From: Verrucomicrobiales bacterium
GTDB taxonomy: Bacteria; Verrucomicrobiota; Verrucomicrobiia; Verrucomicrobiales; Akkermansiaceae
Assembly (NCBI GenBank): GCA_003483645.1
Contig: DMYM01000142.1
Coordinates: 1 to 8,407 of the forward strand
Direction of reading: 5' to 3'
Length of the DNA stretch: 8,407 nt
The notes beneath the pieces are model-generated. The model was not told where the DNA came from and ran no database searches. It saw only the letters and a list, made by a program, of their open reading frames with translations. Below are positions 1 to 7,081 of the stretch, one piece after another; position 1 is the stretch's first letter; every line of letters begins with the position of its first letter. The position numbers and the translations under genes were made by a program.

Positions 1-29
1 GGCCCGCAGGCGGGGATTTGAAGTTCCGA

Positions 30-1223
30 TCATCTCCCGCTTTGTGCCGGATTGCCGAATCCCGCCAGCGATTCGAAATACCACTCCCACAAGCTCCATC
101 CACCGAAGATCCAGGCCGCACCTCCCAGGGCCAGGAAGGGCCCGAAGGGCAACTGCCGGCCAAACCCAATACGGGCCGGGATGGCCCACAGGATGGCAAA
201 GATACAGGCTGCAAAAAGCGCGAAAACAACGCCGTGCCAGCCGATGAAGGCACCGATCAGGCCAAGGAGGGGAGGGTCTCCGTCGCCCATCGCTTCACGG
301 GGAATCATCACCCGGGTAGCCTTGCCTTCCAGAGATTTCATGTCTGCGATGGAATATTCCTCGCCTCCCATCTGGACCATCTCGCGGCTGATGACGATCC
401 GGGTGGCTTTGGTTCGCTCACCGTCCTTCAGGATACCGTGCCCCTCGATCTCAAGGCGATCGTAGTCGCGGAAAAAGAGGTCGCCCCAGGCATACATGTC
501 CTCCTCAAACTCCCCCTCCACATCCTTCCTGGGCATCTTGAGAACGAAACACAGTTGCTCTTCCTCTGATTCGGGCTCACGCAGGTACCATTCGTGCGCC
601 TGGGAGAACTCGAACCGCTTGATCCCCATGAGCTTTTTCCCGAGGTACACCACAAAAGCCAGGCCTCCCCATCCAAGGGCCATTCCATAGAGCGCCTGCA
701 CCCCTCCCTGCCACCAGTGTATCGACTGTGGTTCGCCATCCAGCGTCACCAGGGTGGGATCGAGACAGGCCCCCAGCAGACCAGCACCCATCCCCCACCA
801 GCAGAAATCGACTGGCACCACCATGAGATCGGCATCGATCCAGGCAATACAGATCAGAAGCACGGAGAGAACTGCCACCAGCGCTGCTGCAACAGGGGAA
901 ATCGGCGTATGATTGGTAACAAAGATATACCACCCGGTGAGGAAAAGAACCGCGGTCAGGATCTCAACGAAAACGTAGCGAAAGGCGATAGGCGCCCTGC
1001 ACTCGGCACACTTCCCTCGCTGCAGGATCCACGTCACGATCGGGATATTGCGGAACCAGGGAATGTCACTTCTGCAGATCGGACAGAACGACCGCGCGGG
1101 CTCCGTGACAGAGAGATCTTCGCGCGGCCAACGGTAAATCACCACATTGAGATAGGATCCTATGCAGGCTCCCATCACGAACATGCAGTAGCACCAGATC
1201 GGGAGTCTCAGGATGTCCTCCAT
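30..1223 (-). CDS. Prepilin peptidase (type IV leader peptidase, A24 family) with a soluble insert
   Basis: This is an inner-membrane aspartic protease of the PilD/GspO type, which cleaves (and in many relatives N-methylates) the leader of type IV pilins and type II secretion pseudopilins. Seen in the 397-residue product: an N-terminal hydrophobic stretch with the family signature GSYLNVVIYR (22-31); two zinc-binding Cys pairs, CPIC (47-50) and CAEC (72-75); the first catalytic Asp in WIDADLMVVP (D130); and a GxGD motif GDGD (313-316) supplying the second (D316), followed by LLGLIGAFIGW and the C-terminal signature FGPFLALGG (360-368). Family members usually have about 250-290 residues. The excess is a charged, hydrophilic block at about 202-310 between the two aspartates. 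I associate this arrangement with Planctomycetes/Verrucomicrobia enzymes. The residues after GxGD are PP rather than the usual xK, which is odd. The ATG at 1223 is the only in-frame start nearby; a purine-rich AAGGAAAGGG lies about 15 nt upstream. It is divergent from the CCA gene. Confidence 0.9.
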   Translation of the reverse strand: MEDILRLPIWCYCMFVMGACIGSYLNVVIYRWPREDLSVTEPARSFCPICRSDIPWFRNIPIVTWILQRGKCAECRAPIAFRYVFVEILTAVLFLTGWYIFVTNHTPISPVAAALVAVLSVLLICIAWIDADLMVVPVDFCWWGMGAGLLGACLDPTLVTLDGEPQSIHWWQGGVQALYGMALGWGGLAFVVYLGKKLMGIKRFEFSQAHEWYLREPESEEEQLCFVLKMPRKDVEGEFEEDMYAWGDLFFRDYDRLEIEGHGILKDGERTKATRIVISREMVQMGGEEYSIADMKSLEGKATRVMIPREAMGDGDPPLLGLIGAFIGWHGVVFALFAACIFAILWAIPARIGFGRQLPFGPFLALGGAAWIFGGWSLWEWYFESLAGFGNPAQSGR

Positions 1224-1301
1224 CTGCCATACAGTATGCCCTTTCCTTCGGATTTCGAAAATAACATTTGTTCCCGCGCCAGGTTATGCTTTGGAAACTC
1301 C

Positions 1302-2621
1302 GTGCACCCGCTCCGCCAAGCCGCCGAGTCTGTCGCGCGCCGCCTCACCGGTGCGGGGCACCAGGCGTTGTTCGCCGGGGGCTGTGTCCGGGACACCCTG
1401 CTCGACAGGGAACCCGATGACTACGACATTGCAACCTCGGCGCGACCAGAAGAAGTCCTTCATCTCTTTCCCGGAAGCGATGAGGTGGGCGCTCATTTCG
1501 GCGTGATCATCGTTCGCGAAAGTGGATATCAGTTTCAGGTCGCGACATTCCGCTCAGACGGCACTTATCTTGATGGACGCCATCCTGACAGCGTGACCTT
1601 TACCAATGCCGAGGAAGACGCCAAGCGCCGCGACTTCACCATCAATGGCCTATTTGAGGATCCCATTAGCGGGGAGATTCTCGACTACGTCGGAGGGCGG
1701 AAGGATCTCGAGGCCGGCGTCCTGCGTGCAATTGGAATACCCCGCGCACGATTCGAGGAAGACGCCCTCCGTCTCCTGCGGGCTCTGCGGTTTGTCATCT
1801 ACACCGGTTTCAAAATCGATCCCGCCACCTGGGAGGCGCTGTGCGCAGACGCTTCACTGCTGCAACGGGTGAGCCCCGAACGCATCAGGGATGAGTTTGA
1901 CAAGATTATCACGCATTCCTCACGACGGCTTGGGATGGAACTCCTTGTCGAAAGCGGACTCATGGAGTTCATCGTGCCGGAGTTCCTGGCCCTGCAGGGA
2001 TGTGAACAACCACCCCAGTTCCACCCGGAAGGAGACGTCTATGTCCACACCCTGATCATGCTCGAACTCCTCGGAGAGAGCCCTTCCCTGGAACTCGCGC
2101 TATCCGTCATGCTGCATGACATTGCCAAGCCCCCCACCTTTACAGTCGATGAAACCGGGCGCATCCGGAACAGTGGACATGACCGCCTTGGCGCGCACAT
2201 GACCGAGGAGATCCTGCGGCGTCTCCGCTACTCAAACCAGATCATCGATGACGTATCTTCCATGGTGGCCAACCACATGAACTTCATGAACGTCCAGCGC
2301 ATGCGCACCGCAAAGCTCAAACGCTTCATGGCACGCTCCACCTACGAGAATGAACTGGAACTGCATCGCGTGGACTGCACCAGCAGTCATGGCATGCTGG
2401 ACAATATTGAATTCCTGCAGACCAAGGCGGACGAGTTCGCCAGCGAACCTCTCATTCCCCCTCCCCTCGTGAGCGGACACGACTTGATCAGCCTCGGCTT
2501 CGAACCGGGTCCTCTCTTCAGCGAGATCCTCGAATTCGTGCAGACCGAGCAACTTGAAGGCCGACTCTACGAGCGGGACACGGCCCTTTCCTTCATCCGT
2601 GAAAAATTTGTTTCGGACTAG
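1302..2621 (+). CDS. cca: CCA tRNA nucleotidyltransferase (class II, with HD domain)
   Basis: This enzyme adds or repairs the 3' CCA end of tRNAs from CTP and ATP in the cytoplasm. Numbered from the GTG at 1302 (439 aa): GGCVRD (26-31); the catalytic metal-binding DYD (D40, D42) in DYDIAT; RRDFTING (109-116); EDALRLLRALRF (153-164), the base-recognition helix region; then an HD-type phosphohydrolase-like domain with H249, H272-D273 (MLHDIAKP) and further His residues in NSGHDRLGAH and ANHMNF. The start is uncertain. An in-frame ATG at 1236 would add 22 residues with no family resemblance and leave only 12 bp to the divergent peptidase gene. The GTG at 1302 has GGAAA just upstream, places GGCVRD at the usual distance from the N-terminus, and leaves 78 bp for two promoters. 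The same frame stays open back to 594 antisense to the peptidase, which is coincidental. Some relatives act as A-adding enzymes or poly(A) polymerases, and the sequence alone does not exclude this. Confidence 0.92.
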   Translation: MHPLRQAAESVARRLTGAGHQALFAGGCVRDTLLDREPDDYDIATSARPEEVLHLFPGSDEVGAHFGVIIVRESGYQFQVATFRSDGTYLDGRHPDSVTFTNAEEDAKRRDFTINGLFEDPISGEILDYVGGRKDLEAGVLRAIGIPRARFEEDALRLLRALRFVIYTGFKIDPATWEALCADASLLQRVSPERIRDEFDKIITHSSRRLGMELLVESGLMEFIVPEFLALQGCEQPPQFHPEGDVYVHTLIMLELLGESPSLELALSVMLHDIAKPPTFTVDETGRIRNSGHDRLGAHMTEEILRRLRYSNQIIDDVSSMVANHMNFMNVQRMRTAKLKRFMARSTYENELELHRVDCTSSHGMLDNIEFLQTKADEFASEPLIPPPLVSGHDLISLGFEPGPLFSEILEFVQTEQLEGRLYERDTALSFIREKFVSD

Positions 2622-2680
2622 ACCGGAGCCATCCATATTGGCCGCGCAATCCCGAAAAATTCACACAGCCCCCCAGCACC

Positions 2681-2700
2681 TGCTCCACGAGCATTTGCTC
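2681..2700. repeat. Cluster of three alternating 5-bp half-sites (TGCTC / GAGCA / TGCTC)
   Basis: The 20 bases read TGCTC-CAC-GAGCA-TT-TGCTC. The central GAGCA can pair with either flanking TGCTC, giving two mutually exclusive short inverted repeats (spacers of 3 and 2). The cluster ends 9 bases before the ATG at 2710. It could be a small operator or an RNA element affecting translation of the downstream gene, but the arms are only 5 bp and no family is recognised. Confidence 0.35.
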
Positions 2701-2709
2701 CCGAACTCC

Positions 2710-3813
2710 ATGAGTATCCCTACCGAGCACGACGACGCGACTAACGCGCGTATCCTCTCTGTTTCCGAAGACCTCGTGGAGGGATTTCAGGAGCAGCCCT
2801 TTCACGTCATTGCTCATCAGTCCGGTGTTCCACTGGAAACAGTTCTAGAACGCATTCACGCCATGTTAAAAGCCGGAGTCATCCGGCGTGTGCGTCAAAC
2901 CCTGCTGGCTACCAAACTGGCTCACGGTGCCCTCGTGGCATGGAAAGTGGACCATGATAAACTCAATGACGCCTTCGATTTCATGGCCAACGATGATCCT
3001 TTCTCCGGACACGTGGTCATTCGCTCCACCGACGAAGAGGTCTCCGGTTCGGTCTACCGTCTCTGGACCACTCTCAAGGTGCCCCAGGGAGAATCCCTGC
3101 AGGAGCACGGTGAAGTTCTTCAACGCCTCGTGGGAGCGGACGGGTTCCTCCTCATGCCTGCCAGGGGACTCTTCGCCCTTGGAGTCGGTCACGTCCGCCG
3201 CAGGGGCTTGAAACCCGGCGCACGGATCGACAACCCAGCCCAGATGATGACCACTACCACCGTGGAACTGGACGAGGAAGAGTGGAGAGTGCTCATCGCC
3301 ATGAAGGAAGAACTGCAACCGGATGAGATCGCAGAGCATCCGTGGGATCAGCGCGCCGAACTGGCAGGAGTTTCCCTGAGTCGGTTCTTTGAGGTAGCTC
3401 ACACCCTCAATACCAAGAAAGTCATCGGACGCTTTTCAACCTTCCTCGAACACATCAAACCCTCCAAAACAGGCAAACGCGTAACGCGCTTCAACGGCCT
3501 CTTTCACTGGGCCGTCCCACCGGGACGGGAAGTCGAGGCCGGCGGCGAGGTGGGCCGCCACCACTGTATGACACATGCCTACTGGCGGGAGGGTGGGCCC
3601 GAATTCGGGAATGTGAACATCATGGGAGTGGTCCACGGTTCTGTGAAGGACACTGTCCTGACTCATAAGGCCGCCATCGATAGCCACCTCCAGGAGGCCG
3701 GAATTCCGGTATCCTACACCAATGTCTTCTGGGGTGGCCGAAGCGAGATCAAGCCCTCGGAAATCTCCCCGCAGGTTTACCGGGACTGGCATGCGGAACA
3801 CCGCAAAAGGTAA
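2710..3813 (+). CDS. Fused siroheme decarboxylase-like protein (AhbA/AhbB, NirDL type; Lrp/AsnC fold)
   Basis: The 367-residue product is built from two similar modules, each a winged-helix of Lrp/AsnC type followed by a ligand-binding ferredoxin-like half. Module 1 has its helix-turn-helix at about 15-62 (IAHQSGVPLETVLERI, then GVIRRVRQT), followed by VAWKV and the segment SGSVYRLWTTLKVP (112-125), which resembles the YNLW block of these enzymes. Module 2 has GVSLSRFFEVAHTLNTKKVIGRF, then HHCMTHAYW (284-292) and NVNIMGVVHG (302-311), matching the family pattern HCYxR...NLFxMVHG only loosely. Known members decarboxylate siroheme to didecarboxysiroheme in the alternative haem or haem d1 pathway; others with this fold are annotated as AsnC-type regulators. 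No other haem gene is visible here, so substrate and function stay open. The same frame is open from an ATG at 2554, but those extra residues are low-complexity and overlap cca, so 2710 is preferred despite no clear Shine-Dalgarno. Confidence 0.72.
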   Translation: MSIPTEHDDATNARILSVSEDLVEGFQEQPFHVIAHQSGVPLETVLERIHAMLKAGVIRRVRQTLLATKLAHGALVAWKVDHDKLNDAFDFMANDDPFSGHVVIRSTDEEVSGSVYRLWTTLKVPQGESLQEHGEVLQRLVGADGFLLMPARGLFALGVGHVRRRGLKPGARIDNPAQMMTTTTVELDEEEWRVLIAMKEELQPDEIAEHPWDQRAELAGVSLSRFFEVAHTLNTKKVIGRFSTFLEHIKPSKTGKRVTRFNGLFHWAVPPGREVEAGGEVGRHHCMTHAYWREGGPEFGNVNIMGVVHGSVKDTVLTHKAAIDSHLQEAGIPVSYTNVFWGGRSEIKPSEISPQVYRDWHAEHRKR

Positions 3814-3822
3814 AGCACTTCG

Positions 3823-3851
3823 TTGACGTCTCTAACGAATTCGTCACATTT
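3823..3851 (+). promoter_or_regulatory. Possible promoter/operator before the broken response regulator
   Basis: TTGACG (3823-3828) resembles a -35 box and is followed after 17 bases by ACATTT, a weak -10 candidate. The 10-bp perfect palindrome ACGAATTCGT (3835-3844) lies in the spacer, where a dimeric regulator could bind. GAGGAAAGG (3852-3860) then serves as a plausible ribosome binding site for the ATG at 3870. The -10 match is poor, so this is tentative. Confidence 0.25.
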
Positions 3852-3869
3852 GAGGAAAGGCGAAACTTC

Positions 3870-4266
3870 ATGGAAAAGGGTAACGGAGCCCGGACCATGC
3901 ATAAGATCCTGATTGTCGAAGACGAACCGGATATAGCGGAGCTTATCGCATTCAACCTGGATCGGGCCGGCTACACCACTGTCATCGCCCACGATGGCAT
4001 CTCCGGTCTGGACACGGCGTTGGTGGAGGAACAGGACCTGATACTCCTGGACCTCATGCTGCCCGGCAAGGACGGGTTCTCTGTCTTCAAGGATCTTCGG
4101 CGGGATTCCCGCACCAGTAGAACTCCGGTCATTATGTTAGACCGCCCGTGCTCAGACAGAGGACCGTATCCAGGGCCTTGAAGCGGGGGCTGACGACTAC
4201 CTCACAAAACCCTTCAGCCCCAAGGAATTGATTCTCCGCGTAGAGTCCGTTCTGCAACGGTCCCAA
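3870..4266 (+). pseudogene. PhoB-type response regulator receiver, frameshifted at 4140 and missing its effector domain
   Basis: This is a CheY-like receiver as found in OmpR/PhoB two-component regulators. Numbered from the family-like start MHKILIVEDE (ATG at 3897, preceded by GGAG): acidic pair E8-D9, phosphoacceptor D52 in LLDLMLPGKDG, and VIML ending at residue 81. One extra base, G4140, then shifts the frame. Read in place, translation becomes unrelated and stops at 4179-4181. If G4140 is skipped, the receiver resumes perfectly with TAR (T82), GLEAGADDY, the conserved K104 in LTKPFSPKEL, and ends VLQRSQ at 4266. No winged-helix DNA-binding domain follows in any frame, whereas PhoB/OmpR proteins normally carry about 100 further residues. 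The upstream ATG at 3870 has the stronger Shine-Dalgarno but adds nine residues. The two lesions together suggest a decaying gene. A sequencing error at 4140 remains possible, though it is not in a homopolymer run. No partner histidine kinase is present. Confidence 0.8.
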
Positions 4267-4567
4267 GCGGTCCCCGGATCAGCCCGCTTTGAAATAGCTC
4301 TCCCGCTACAGGCCATCCACCGGAAAAAACAGGACAACGCCCCCCCGAGACTGCCGCCACCGTTGTTTCTCAACCTGAGCAAGGAAGCCCGGCAGGCTGA
4401 GTCAAAACACCACGGTCCCGGGCAGTTGAATCGGAGAGGCCCTGAGGTTACGCCAGGCGGCGCATCTTCAGATTCCACCCGCAATAACGGAACCAAGCCG
4501 ATCCTCAGCGACCCACTACCGGGACAATGGATTTCTTCGCGCGGTCGCGGGGCCCTTCCCCATCCTG
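4267..4567. other. Gap between the broken response regulator and the end of clpC; no recognisable gene
   Basis: The plus-strand frame that carries the second half of the receiver stays open through this stretch and on to 4614, antisense to the clpC end. Its translation is rich in Pro, Arg, Ser and Gly and shows no winged-helix or other motif. The other two plus frames close near 4290. Its length is about that of the missing PhoB DNA-binding domain, so it may be the decayed remnant, but this is inference. I see no strong hairpin with a T-run to act as a terminator for either convergent transcript; GGGG-CCCTT-CCCC near 4551-4563 is only a weak stem. Confidence 0.5.
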
Positions 4568-7081
4568 CTAGCCGGTCACCTCTGCCTCGTCCGGCTCAGG
4601 CTTGGAAGGCTTGACCTCCAGGGAAAGTTCCTTGGCGTCCTTCTCATGGCTTACTGCTACCAGGTCGCCTGCCTTGAATTCCGCCCGAAGAAGAGCCTCC
4701 GCCAGAGGATCCTCAAGATGACGCTCTACCGCGCGGCGCATTGGACGGGCTCCGAAGTTCGGGTCGTATCCTTCCGTAATGAGGAAATCGCGGGCCGAGG
4801 CATCCAGTTCCAGTTCGATCTCCTTTTCCCTGAGGCGCACCAGAAGCTTGTCGATTTCGAGATCCACAATGGCGGAGAGGCTGTCCTTCTCAAGCATCCT
4901 GAAGACCACCAGGTCGTCGAGGCGATTCAGGAACTCCGGTTTATACTCCTTCTTGGCCTCTTCCATGATCTTTTCCTTCATGCCCTCAAAATCGGCATGC
5001 CCCTCACTCATCGCTCCAAATCCCAGCGAGGTCTGGCGCTTGATGGTCTGCGCCCCCACATTGGAGGTCATGATGATGATGGTGTTACGGAAATCGATCT
5101 TGCGGCCGAAGCTATCCGTGATCATTCCCTCTTCCAGAATCTGGAGAAGAAGGTTCATGACATCCGGGTGCGCCTTCTCTATCTCATCAAAAAGCACCAC
5201 TGAATAGGGACGACGGCGCACCGCCTCGGAGAGTTGCCCCCCCTCTTCGTAGCCGACATAGCCGGGAGGCGACCCTATCAACCGACTGGAGGTGAATTTT
5301 TCCATGTACTCCGACATGTCGATCTGAATGAGCGCCTCCGGGTCGCCGAACATGAATTCGGCGAGGTTGCGGGCCAGATAGGTCTTACCCACCCCGGTAG
5401 GACCCAGGAAGAGAAAGCTCCCGATTGGGCGCCGCGGATCCTTGAGGTCCGCCCGTGAACGCCGGAGAGCTTTCGAAATGGCAACCACCGCCGCATGCTG
5501 GCCCACCACGTGATGCTTCAGTTCTTCCTCCATGCGGAGGAGTTTCTCGGTCTCTTTCTCCTCCATGCGCTGGAGTGGCACGCCGGTCCACTTGGCCACC
5601 ACCGTCATGATGTCATCCTCGTCGACGTCCACCACCTTCTCCTCGCTCTCGGACTTCCAAGAACCGATGAGATCCTCCAGTTCCTTCTTGGTCTGCTTTT
5701 CGGTATCTCGCAGCGAAGCCGCCTTCTCAAAGTCCTGCGAGTTAATCGCGGCCACCTTCTCCTTGTTGATCTCCTCGATCTTTCCCTCCAGGGCCTTGAT
5801 CTCAGGGGGACGGGTCAGCGTCCCGATCCGGGCGCGCGCGCCGGACTCATCGAGCACATCAATGGCCTTGTCCGGCAGGAAACGACCGGTCAGGTAGCGT
5901 GAGGTCAGGCGCACGGATGACTCGATCGCTTCGGGCGAATACCGCACCTTGTGATGCTCCTCATACCTGTCCTGCAATCCCTGCAGAATGGCGATCGCAT
6001 CCTCAACGGAAGGCTCCTCCACCTTGACCTGCTGAAACCGGCGCTCCAGGGCCGCATCCTTCTCAATGTACTTGCGGTATTCGTTGAGGGTGGTCGCTCC
6101 GACACACTGCAATTCCCCGCGACTCAGAGACGGCTTGATGATATTTGAGGCATCCATCGCCCCCTCTGCCGATCCAGCGCCCACGATGGTGTGCAACTCG
6201 TCGATGAACAGAATGACATTCTTTACCTTGCGGATCTCGTCCATGACGGCCTTGATCCGCTCCTCGAACTGCCCACGATACTTCGTCCCCGCCACCATCA
6301 GGGCAAGATCCAGAGTTACCACGCGCTTCTCCCGCAGGATCTCCGGCACATTGCCCGCTCCTATCTCCTGGGCCAGACCTTCCACTATGGCGGTCTTGCC
6401 GACACCCGCTTCGCCCACCATCACAGGATTGTTCTTGGTCCGGCGACACAGGATCTGGATCACGCGTTCGAGTTCAGTCTCGCGCCCGATCACGGGGTCG
6501 AGTTCTCCGTCCCGGGCAAGTTTTGTAAGGTCCCGCCCGAAAGCCCGCAGGGCCGGCGTCTTGGCCTTGCCTTCACCGCCCCCCTCCATCGGTTCTTCGT
6601 CATCCTCGAAACCTTCGAATTCATCATCAGATTCCTCCGGGGAAAAGTTAGGATCGATCTCCGCCAGAATCTCGTTGCGCGTGCGCTGAATATCGACGCC
6701 AAGGGTCTGGAGCACGCGGGCCGCAACCCCCTCCCCTTCGCGAAGCAAGCCCAACAGGATGTGCTCAGTTCCGACGTAGGAGTGGTTAAGAGCCTTGGCT
6801 TCCTTGTTGGCAAGCGCGAGCACCTTCTTCACCCGGGGGGTGTAGGGAATATTGCCGGAGACCTTCTGATCCGGTCCGGTTCCAACCTGCTTCTCCACCT
6901 CCATGCGCACCGACTCCAGATCAAGTCCCATGCGTTCCAGCACACTCACAGCCACCCCCTGGCCCAGTTTGATCAGTCCAAGCAGGAGATGCTCGGTGCC
7001 CACATAGTTGTGGTTGAACCGGTCTGCTTCCTTCCGGGCGAGCGCCAGAACCTGTTGCGCCCTCGGGGTGAAATTATTCAT
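4568..7081 (-). CDS. clpC: ATP-dependent Clp protease ATP-binding subunit ClpC
   Basis: This is an AAA+ unfoldase that threads marked proteins into the ClpP peptidase in the cytoplasm. Domains of the 837-residue product: duplicated Clp-N repeats (about 4-66 and 80-142), each with GTEH; E30 and E106 match the glutamates known to bind phosphoarginine in Bacillus ClpC. An acidic linker follows (148-170). AAA-1 has Walker A GEAGVGKT (223-230), pore loop KYRG (267-270), Walker B FIDELH (292-297) and RRF (347-349). The short ClpC-type middle domain contains a UVR-like helix (about 428-470), the site where adaptors such as McsA/MecA act. AAA-2 has GPTGVGKT (560-567), pore loop GYVG (607-610) and FDEIEKAH (631-638). 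The loop TSLGFG with LGF (686-688) is the ClpP-docking tripeptide. C-terminal GARPMRRAVERHLEDPLAE is typical. Length is near the usual 810-850. Its ATG overlaps the mcsB stop by 4 bp (ATGA) and has no Shine-Dalgarno, so translation is probably coupled. No clpP lies in the window. Confidence 0.97.
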   Translation of the reverse strand: MNNFTPRAQQVLALARKEADRFNHNYVGTEHLLLGLIKLGQGVAVSVLERMGLDLESVRMEVEKQVGTGPDQKVSGNIPYTPRVKKVLALANKEAKALNHSYVGTEHILLGLLREGEGVAARVLQTLGVDIQRTRNEILAEIDPNFSPEESDDEFEGFEDDEEPMEGGGEGKAKTPALRAFGRDLTKLARDGELDPVIGRETELERVIQILCRRTKNNPVMVGEAGVGKTAIVEGLAQEIGAGNVPEILREKRVVTLDLALMVAGTKYRGQFEERIKAVMDEIRKVKNVILFIDELHTIVGAGSAEGAMDASNIIKPSLSRGELQCVGATTLNEYRKYIEKDAALERRFQQVKVEEPSVEDAIAILQGLQDRYEEHHKVRYSPEAIESSVRLTSRYLTGRFLPDKAIDVLDESGARARIGTLTRPPEIKALEGKIEEINKEKVAAINSQDFEKAASLRDTEKQTKKELEDLIGSWKSESEEKVVDVDEDDIMTVVAKWTGVPLQRMEEKETEKLLRMEEELKHHVVGQHAAVVAISKALRRSRADLKDPRRPIGSFLFLGPTGVGKTYLARNLAEFMFGDPEALIQIDMSEYMEKFTSSRLIGSPPGYVGYEEGGQLSEAVRRRPYSVVLFDEIEKAHPDVMNLLLQILEEGMITDSFGRKIDFRNTIIIMTSNVGAQTIKRQTSLGFGAMSEGHADFEGMKEKIMEEAKKEYKPEFLNRLDDLVVFRMLEKDSLSAIVDLEIDKLLVRLREKEIELELDASARDFLITEGYDPNFGARPMRRAVERHLEDPLAEALLRAEFKAGDLVAVSHEKDAKELSLEVKPSKPEPDEAEVTG

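Noticed and set aside
3..14. CCCGC-AG-GCGGG inverted repeat at the left edge as a terminator
   Set aside because: The loop would be only 2 nt, there is no T-run, and the neighbouring gene on the left is not visible, so it cannot be supported.
594..1235. Long plus-strand open frame joined in frame to cca, antisense to the prepilin peptidase
   Set aside because: The minus strand carries clear peptidase motifs over this stretch; the plus translation has no family features and reflects GC-rich codon bias.
2554..2709. N-terminal extension of the AsnC-fold protein from the ATG at 2554
   Set aside because: It would overlap cca by 68 bases, its residues are low-complexity without similarity to the family, and the winged helix begins shortly after the Met at 2710.
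4134..4145. Programmed ribosomal frameshift at the receiver break
   Set aside because: No slippery heptamer, in-frame stop at the shift site or internal Shine-Dalgarno stimulator is apparent, and a full-length product would still lack an output domain; mutation or sequence error is simpler.
4568..7081. ClpB disaggregase or ClpA instead of ClpC
   Set aside because: The middle domain is short rather than the long ClpB coiled coil, an LGF ClpP loop is present, and a UVR-like segment plus linkage to mcsB indicate ClpC.
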